Of a stretch of DNA of 64,000 nt, positions 59,274 to 64,000 are shown piece after piece. This DNA comes from Janibacter sp. CX7 (lineage in GTDB: Bacteria; Actinomycetota; Actinomycetes; Actinomycetales; Dermatophilaceae). A program made the translations under genes and the position numbers. The notes beneath the pieces are model-generated. The model was not told the origin of the DNA and did no database searches. It saw only the letters and a list, made by a program, of their open reading frames with translations. Within the stretch, counting starts at the first letter, position 1. Each line of letters begins with the position of its first letter. The DNA lies in NCBI RefSeq assembly GCF_024362365.1, contig NZ_CP101464.1:3100001-3164000 (forward strand). Reading direction: 5' to 3'.

Positions 59274-60754
59274 GCCTGTCCCGACGCCAGCTCTTCGGCC
59301 TCTCCGGCGGCATCGTCTCCGGCGTGGCCCTCGCCGCCTGCGGGCTCTCCCTCACCTCGCCCGGCGGGTCCACCGGGGCCCTCCTCACGAGCTCGGTCCC
59401 GCTGCCGCGCCCCTTCGGCACGGACCTGCCGCGGCTGACCCCCCTTCGTCCTGATCGTGACGGCCGGGCACGAATCACGGTGCGGCGCAAGGCCGTCGAG
59501 ATCCTGCCCGGGCGCACGACGGAGATCGCCGGCTACGACGGCCTCTTCCCCGGACCCACCATCGAGGCGACGAAGGGGGTCCCGCTGCACCTGACCGTGG
59601 CCAACGAGCTCGACGTCCCGGTCGTCAACCACCTGCACGGCGGCGTCGTGCCGCCGGAGCACGACGGCTACCCGACGGACTTCGTCCGGCCGCGCTCGTC
59701 CCGGGTCTACGACTACCCGCTCGACCAGCGCGCCGCGCTGCTCTGGTACCACGACCACGCGATGGACCTCACGGGGCCGAATGTCTACGCCGGCATGGCC
59801 GGAGCCTTCGTGCTGCGCGACCCGGCCGAGGAGGATCTCGGGCTGCCGAGCGAGGAGCGCGAGCTGACCCTCCTCATCACCGACCGCAGCTTCGGCGACG
59901 ACGCCGAGCTCGTCTACCCGCTGACCGACGGGGTCATCGATGCGCGCTACCACGGGGGCCTCCTCGGTGACGTCATGCTCGTTAACGGCGCCCCGTGGCC
60001 GCGGACCGATGTCGACGCCGCCCGCTATCGGTTGCGAATCCTCAACGCCTGCAATGCCCGTCGCCTCGAGCTGGCTCTCGACCCGGGCGGCGACCTCGTC
60101 CAGGTCGGCACCGACCTCGGGCTGATGACCCGGCCGCACCGGCGCTCGACCCTCACCCTCGCGCCGGCCGAGCGTGCCGACGTCGTCGTCGACTTCTCGG
60201 AGCACGAGGTCGGCTCGCAGGTGACCCTCGTCAACCGGCTCGACGGCGGCGCGATGGGTCAGGTGATGCGCTTCGACGTGGCACGCCGGGCTCGGGACGA
60301 CTCGCACGTGCCCTCACGGCTGTCGAGCATCGAGCGGCTCGACCCGGCCGATGTCGTCGTGACGCGCGACTTCAAGCTCTCGCTCGGCGCGCGCGGCCAG
60401 GGACACGGGTCGCACGGGTCGGCGGGCGGGTCCAGCGGCGGGGGTGACCTCGCGATGTGGACGGTCAACGACCAGCCCTACCGACCGGGCGTCGACATCG
60501 CCCGGCCCAGGCTGGGCACCCTCGAGCGGTGGCGCTTCACGACCGACGTGCACCACCCGGTCCACGCGCACCTCGTCGGCTTCCAGGTCGAGCAGGACGG
60601 TGCGCCGGTCTGGAAGGACACGATCGACGTCGGCCCGACCTCGCGCGCCGAGGTTCTCGTGCCGATCGCGGGCTATCGCGGCCGCTACGTCCTGCACTGC
60701 CACAACCTCGAGCACGAGGACCGGATGATGATGGCGGACTTCTCGGTCGTGTGA
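59270..60754 (+). CDS. Multicopper oxidase (Tat-exported lipoprotein)
   Basis: A 494-residue oxidase. N-terminus SLSRRQLFGLSGGIVSGVAL then AACG combines an RR Tat motif and a lipobox (LAAC). Four copper motifs in order: HLHGG (T2/T3), WYHDHAM (T3), HPVHAHL (T1/T2/T3) and HCHNLEHEDRMM (T1 with Met). Three-domain laccase/CotA-like architecture. A Gly/His-rich insertion (GQGHGSHGSAGGSSGG) lies before the last domain. It could oxidise cuprous ions or phenols at the cell surface. GTG start overlaps the upstream stop. Confidence 0.92.
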   Translation: MSLSRRQLFGLSGGIVSGVALAACGLSLTSPGGSTGALLTSSVPLPRPFGTDLPRLTPLRPDRDGRARITVRRKAVEILPGRTTEIAGYDGLFPGPTIEATKGVPLHLTVANELDVPVVNHLHGGVVPPEHDGYPTDFVRPRSSRVYDYPLDQRAALLWYHDHAMDLTGPNVYAGMAGAFVLRDPAEEDLGLPSEERELTLLITDRSFGDDAELVYPLTDGVIDARYHGGLLGDVMLVNGAPWPRTDVDAARYRLRILNACNARRLELALDPGGDLVQVGTDLGLMTRPHRRSTLTLAPAERADVVVDFSEHEVGSQVTLVNRLDGGAMGQVMRFDVARRARDDSHVPSRLSSIERLDPADVVVTRDFKLSLGARGQGHGSHGSAGGSSGGGDLAMWTVNDQPYRPGVDIARPRLGTLERWRFTTDVHHPVHAHLVGFQVEQDGAPVWKDTIDVGPTSRAEVLVPIAGYRGRYVLHCHNLEHEDRMMMADFSVV

Positions 60755-60767
60755 GCGCGGAGCCGGA

Positions 60768-62027
60768 CTACTCGGCGAGCTGTGCCTCGATGCCGTCGCA
60801 CCTGACGTGCGGGATGCTGCGCTCCATGTCGCGGTCGTAGACCGTCACCATCGCCTCGTCGGCCCCCGGGAAGGCGCACGCGCGCTCCATCGTGGCGCGC
60901 AGGGCCGTGTCGGAGGCGTCCACGGCCTCGCCGACGATCTCGAGGTCGGACTGCTCGCCGTCGAAGGCGCGCCCCTGGGTCACCGTGAAGCTGCCCTCGT
61001 CCTTGTCCGCCGGGTGCTGCTCGGACCACGTCAGCCAGTCGTGCAGGGCGGCGGGATCGGCAGCGCAGTCGAGCTCGACGAAGCGGTCGTAGCCGAGGAC
61101 GTCGTCCGAGGTGTAGCCCACCGCGACGACGGTGACCTCCGCTCCCTTCGTCGAGGGAGCGCACTGGATCTCGAGCAGCTCGATCGCCTCCGCGGAGGCC
61201 AGGTCGGGGTCGGTGCCGACGAGGTCGACCCGCGACCGCAGGGTCACCTCGGACCGCGTCTTCGCATCCCCCGAGACGAAGAGCGGCGACGCCGGTGCAC
61301 CGTGCTCCTCCAGGTCCAGGTGCGGGAAGCGCGAGGTCTTCAGCTGCGGCTCGACCTGCGCGGCGAAGTCCTCCTGGGCGGAGGCCTCCGCTCGGGAGTG
61401 CATCCAGTCCCGGACCGCGCCCCCACCCCACCACGCGAGCGCGACCACGGCCACGAGGACCACCGCCGTCAGGAGTCCCGTCAGCACGAGGTTGCGCATC
61501 CACCACGGCGAGAGGCGGTGCTCCTCCTCCGCCCCGGTGACCGGTCGGGACCTGACCCCGAGCACGGCCGCCAGCTCCTCGAAGGTGTCGTCCGGGAAGA
61601 GCGAGTCCGGCAGGGCGACGAAGCGCCGACCCCGCACGTCGGTGATGAACCAGTAGTGCAGCTCCAGCGACTTCCCGACGGTGGGGTAGGCGCTGCCGCG
61701 CACGAGATCCCCCACCTCGTCCCGGAGGAGGCGCTGACGAACACCGAAGCGGGTGACGACCAGCTCGTCGCGAGTGAGCCGGACCGTCGACAGTCCGTAG
61801 AGGCCGTAGAAGAGCGTGGCGCCGACGAAGACGCCGCCCACCGTCCACGACAGCATCGTGACGGTGCTGCTCCAGTCGTTGTTGCGGTAGTAGTAGCCGC
61901 CCCACACGACGATGAGTCCGACCAGGGTCAGCCAGTTGTTGCGGACGTTGGTCCAGCCGAGGCGCAGTCCCGAGGAGCCCGCTCGGCGGGTGAAGGTGGC
62001 CGGCTCCGTCTCGGTGGACTGGTCCAT
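60768..62027 (-). CDS. Membrane protein with bPH-like domain, function unknown
   Basis: A 419-residue protein: two helices (LTLVGLIVVWGGYYY and LSWTVGGVFVGATLFYGLYG), a beta-rich section typical of bacterial PH-like domains (VRLTRDELVVTRFGVRQRLL and EVGDLVRGSAYPTVGKSLEL), a third helix (LVLTGLLTAVVLVAVVALAW), then an extracytoplasmic region of about 200 residues with four Cys (IQCAPSTKG, LDCAADPAA, ERACAFPGA, HVRCDGIEA). No enzymatic motif. Its 3' end faces that of the multicopper oxidase 13 bases away. Confidence 0.65.
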   Translation of the reverse strand: MDQSTETEPATFTRRAGSSGLRLGWTNVRNNWLTLVGLIVVWGGYYYRNNDWSSTVTMLSWTVGGVFVGATLFYGLYGLSTVRLTRDELVVTRFGVRQRLLRDEVGDLVRGSAYPTVGKSLELHYWFITDVRGRRFVALPDSLFPDDTFEELAAVLGVRSRPVTGAEEEHRLSPWWMRNLVLTGLLTAVVLVAVVALAWWGGGAVRDWMHSRAEASAQEDFAAQVEPQLKTSRFPHLDLEEHGAPASPLFVSGDAKTRSEVTLRSRVDLVGTDPDLASAEAIELLEIQCAPSTKGAEVTVVAVGYTSDDVLGYDRFVELDCAADPAALHDWLTWSEQHPADKDEGSFTVTQGRAFDGEQSDLEIVGEAVDASDTALRATMERACAFPGADEAMVTVYDRDMERSIPHVRCDGIEAQLAE

Positions 62028-62162
62028 GTCTCCCTGGTTCTTCGTGCTGCCGTCGCGCGTCCGGGCGGACGGGCGCCGGCCAATCTATGCAGGCGCGAGC
62101 ACGGACCGGACGGCAGGGTGGTCACTGCCGGTGGGCCCGCGTCACCGCTCGGTGTGCCCGCG

Positions 62163-63389
62163 TCACCGCAGGGAGCGAAGGGGGGTCCCCGGGTCCGCGA
62201 GTGCCGTCGGGTCAGGAGTCGCCCCGGTCGCGATGAGCGACTCGGCGACCCGGATGTCCTTGGCGACGACCGGTCCGCGGCCCAGGGAGGTGGCGGCGAC
62301 GAGGCGCCCCTGCGCGTCGAGCCCGAAGTGGATCAGCGACCCGTCCTCGCGCTCGCGCACGACCTCGCTGACGGCCGTCGTCGGCAGACCCGCCGTCTGG
62401 AGCATCTGGTCGTACTGGTCGGACCAGAACCACGGGACCGCGACGTGTGGCTCCTGCCCACCGGTCATCGACGCGGCGACGGTGACCGCCTGGTCGTGGG
62501 CGCTGCGCCAGGACTCGACGCGGGCCCGGTGACCGCTGCGGGCATCGGGGACGGCAGCGCAGTCCCCCGCCGCCCAGATGTGCGGGTCGCTCGTGCGCAG
62601 CTGCTCGTCGACGACGATCCCGTCCTCGACGAGCAGGCCTGCGGCAGAGGCGAGCTCGCTGTGCGGCGCGGCTCCGACACCGGCCACGACGGCGTCGACG
62701 TCGAGGCTCTCGCCGGTCGACAGGCCGACCCGCAGACGGCCGGCCACCTCGTCGACCGAGGTCACGGTGGTGCCGGTGCGCACCTGCACGCCGTGGTCGG
62801 TGTGCAGGGCGACGACCTCGTCGGCGACGACCGGCGGCACCATCCGCGCGAGCGCCCGGTCGGCCGCCTCGACGACGACGACCTCCATGCCGCGCTGCCG
62901 GGCCCCAGCGGCGATCTCGAGACCGATGAACCCGGCCCCGATGACGAGCAGCCGGCCCCCGGCCCGCACGAGGTCGCGCAGCGTCGCCGCCTCGGCGTGG
63001 GTGCGCAGGTAGTGCACGTGGTCCAGCCCGAGCCGCCGCGACCCCGCCCCGGTCGTCAGGAGCAGCCGGTCGTAGGGCATCGCCCCCGCGTCGGTGACGA
63101 CGGTCCGCGCCTCCCGGTCGATCGCCGTGACGTCCACCCCGAGGCGAAAGGAGATCCCCGCCTCCGCGAGCTGCTCCGGCGTCCAGGGGTGGACGAGCTC
63201 GGGGTCGTCGTCGGCGAGCGCGGCCTTCGACAACGGCGGGCGCTCGTAGGCGACGACCTCCTCGCGCCCGAGCAGGGTGATCGACCCGGCGAAGCCGCGC
63301 TCCCGCAGGGCCATCGCCGCCCGGGTCCCGCACTCGCCGGCACCCACCACGACGATGCGCTCGGCGGTGTCCCCGCTGCTCTCGGTCAT
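62163..63389 (-). CDS. Ferredoxin/rubredoxin NAD(P)+ reductase-like FAD protein
   Basis: A 408-residue class of ferredoxin reductase: FAD motif IVVVGAGECGTRAAMALRER, VVAYERPPLSKAALAD (FAD-binding Lys loop), NAD motif LLVIGAGFIGLEIAAGARQR, and IWAAGDCAAVPDARSGHRAR followed by VESWRSAHDQAVTVAASMTG. Acts with a ferredoxin in oxygenases, for example cytochrome P450 or Rieske systems, but no such partners lie near. The Gly-to-Glu change in GAGECG of the first dinucleotide fold still occurs in some members. Confidence 0.92.
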   Translation of the reverse strand: MTESSGDTAERIVVVGAGECGTRAAMALRERGFAGSITLLGREEVVAYERPPLSKAALADDDPELVHPWTPEQLAEAGISFRLGVDVTAIDREARTVVTDAGAMPYDRLLLTTGAGSRRLGLDHVHYLRTHAEAATLRDLVRAGGRLLVIGAGFIGLEIAAGARQRGMEVVVVEAADRALARMVPPVVADEVVALHTDHGVQVRTGTTVTSVDEVAGRLRVGLSTGESLDVDAVVAGVGAAPHSELASAAGLLVEDGIVVDEQLRTSDPHIWAAGDCAAVPDARSGHRARVESWRSAHDQAVTVAASMTGGQEPHVAVPWFWSDQYDQMLQTAGLPTTAVSEVVREREDGSLIHFGLDAQGRLVAATSLGRGPVVAKDIRVAESLIATGATPDPTALADPGTPLRSLR

Positions 63390-63420
63390 GCCCCGACCTT
63401 CGCACAGGCCCCGCCGGGGG

Positions 63421-64000
63421 TCACGCGATGACCACCCGGCCGAGCTCCTGGGTGCAGCGGGTGAGGGCGACGTAGAGCCCGTTCCACCCGCGCGGCTCGG
63501 CGGCGATGCCGTCGGGGTCGACGAGCAGGGTGGCGTCCCACTCCAGCCCCTTGGCCTGGGTGGCGCTCATGACCGTGACGTCGGGGCCGAGGGCCGCGGC
63601 GAGGTCGGCGACCCGGTCGGCGGGGGCGACGACGCCCACCGAGCCGCCGTCCCAGCGCTCGGCGAGGGCCGCGTGCTCGGCCGCGACGGTGGCGGCCAGG
63701 TCCCCCTCGGGCACGTGGCGCAGCCACGGCTCGACTCCGCTGCTGCGTACCGCGCGCGGCGGCTCGTTGGTGCTGCCGGCTGCCTCGAGGACCGGACCGG
63801 TGAGGTCCATGACCTCGCGCGGAGTGCGATAGCAGATCGTCAGGTCGGCGCGGCGCCACCGGTCGGTGAGCACCTCTCTGAGCGCGCCCTCCCACGTCGT
63901 GTGGGCGTGCGGCGCCTCGGTCTGGTCGATGTCGCCGACCGCGGTGATCGAGGCGGCCGGGCAGCGGCGCAGGACCATCTGCCACTCCATGGCCGACAGC
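63421..64000 (-). CDS. UvrD/HelD-like helicase, C-terminal part only (5' end outside window)
   Basis: An open frame of at least 193 residues crosses the right edge. It contains ITAVGDIDQTEAPHAHTTWE (helicase III-like motif), LTICYRTPREVMDLTGPVLE (motif IV) and LEWDATLLVDPDGIAAEPRG with YVALTRCTQELGRVVIA at the end (motifs V-VI). The GDxxQ...W and CYRT motifs fit HelD/HelR-type RNA-polymerase-interacting ATPases or UvrD-like helicase IV. The stop is at 63421. Function otherwise cannot be determined. Confidence 0.82.
   Translation of the reverse strand, partial: LSAMEWQMVLRRCPAASITAVGDIDQTEAPHAHTTWEGALREVLTDRWRRADLTICYRTPREVMDLTGPVLEAAGSTNEPPRAVRSSGVEPWLRHVPEGDLAATVAAEHAALAERWDGGSVGVVAPADRVADLAAALGPDVTVMSATQAKGLEWDATLLVDPDGIAAEPRGWNGLYVALTRCTQELGRVVIA

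Overview
The window is 64 kb of very G+C-rich DNA with strong third-position G/C bias, GTG and occasional TTG starts, frequent ATGA/GTGA overlaps, start codons placed 6-8 bases after a TANNNT -10 box (leaderless transcripts), actinobacterial c-di-AMP riboswitches and mostly actinobacterial protein families. This fits a free-living high-GC actinomycete. I infer Intrasporangiaceae/Micrococcales (Janibacter-like), but no rRNA or other phylogenetic marker is present. I see no tRNA, rRNA, CRISPR array, transposase or complete prophage.

Left part (1-9 kb): a persulfide/sulfide detoxification locus (MBL-fold persulfide dioxygenase-like protein, rhodanese, TSUP exporter) diverges from a DUF302 gene and a CstR-type repressor, with two ATACCCC-NN-GGGGTAT operators between them. 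Next come a WXG100-like protein with an HExxH domain, a GNAT-Nudix fusion, a small alarmone synthetase, and two NlpC/P60 wall hydrolases, each behind its own c-di-AMP (ydaO) riboswitch and an MtrA-like site.

9-32 kb is mainly chromosomal housekeeping and envelope genes: FadD, a sortase with a repeat-rich surface protein, methyltransferase, winged-helix protein, a membrane pseudokinase with a Thr-rich outer tail, ankyrin, cupin, a disulfide oxidoreductase, a PQQ-like propeller membrane protein, a HEAT-repeat protein, a TetR/DHA2 efflux pair, a paralogous pair of unknown secreted proteins, DUF2200, a SWIM-SNF2 helicase, a hydrolase, an aldo/keto reductase and a DksA-like protein.

33.1-36.4 kb (formaldehyde-dehydrogenase-like ADH, DJ-1/PfpI, ABM monooxygenase, amine oxidase) and 42.0-43.5 kb (noncoding repeats and a P-loop kinase-like gene) look compositionally different and lack the CCCTTCG heptamer that is scattered through the rest of the window; both may be acquired. 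Between them lie a DUF4185 membrane fusion, a CopB-type copper ATPase with a CsoR-like operator, and a PCD-VOC fusion.

43.5-46.6 kb: dnaB is interrupted by a 345-residue intein at the DLRESG/SIEQD site, and a cluster of DnaA-box-like sequences lies upstream. 46.6-64 kb: two MFS pumps, lysoplasmalogenase, glutathione peroxidase with a TusA-like protein, secreted cholesterol oxidase and PhoX phosphatase, an ArsR-SRPBCC pair with a 26-bp operator, an ECF42-type sigma factor with its DGPF/YCII partner, DUF5701, a TipA-like MerR regulator, a Tat/lipoprotein multicopper oxidase, a bPH2-like membrane protein, a ferredoxin reductase, and the C-terminal end of a HelD/UvrD-like helicase cut by the window edge. 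Several long hairpins and REP-like palindromes sit between genes.
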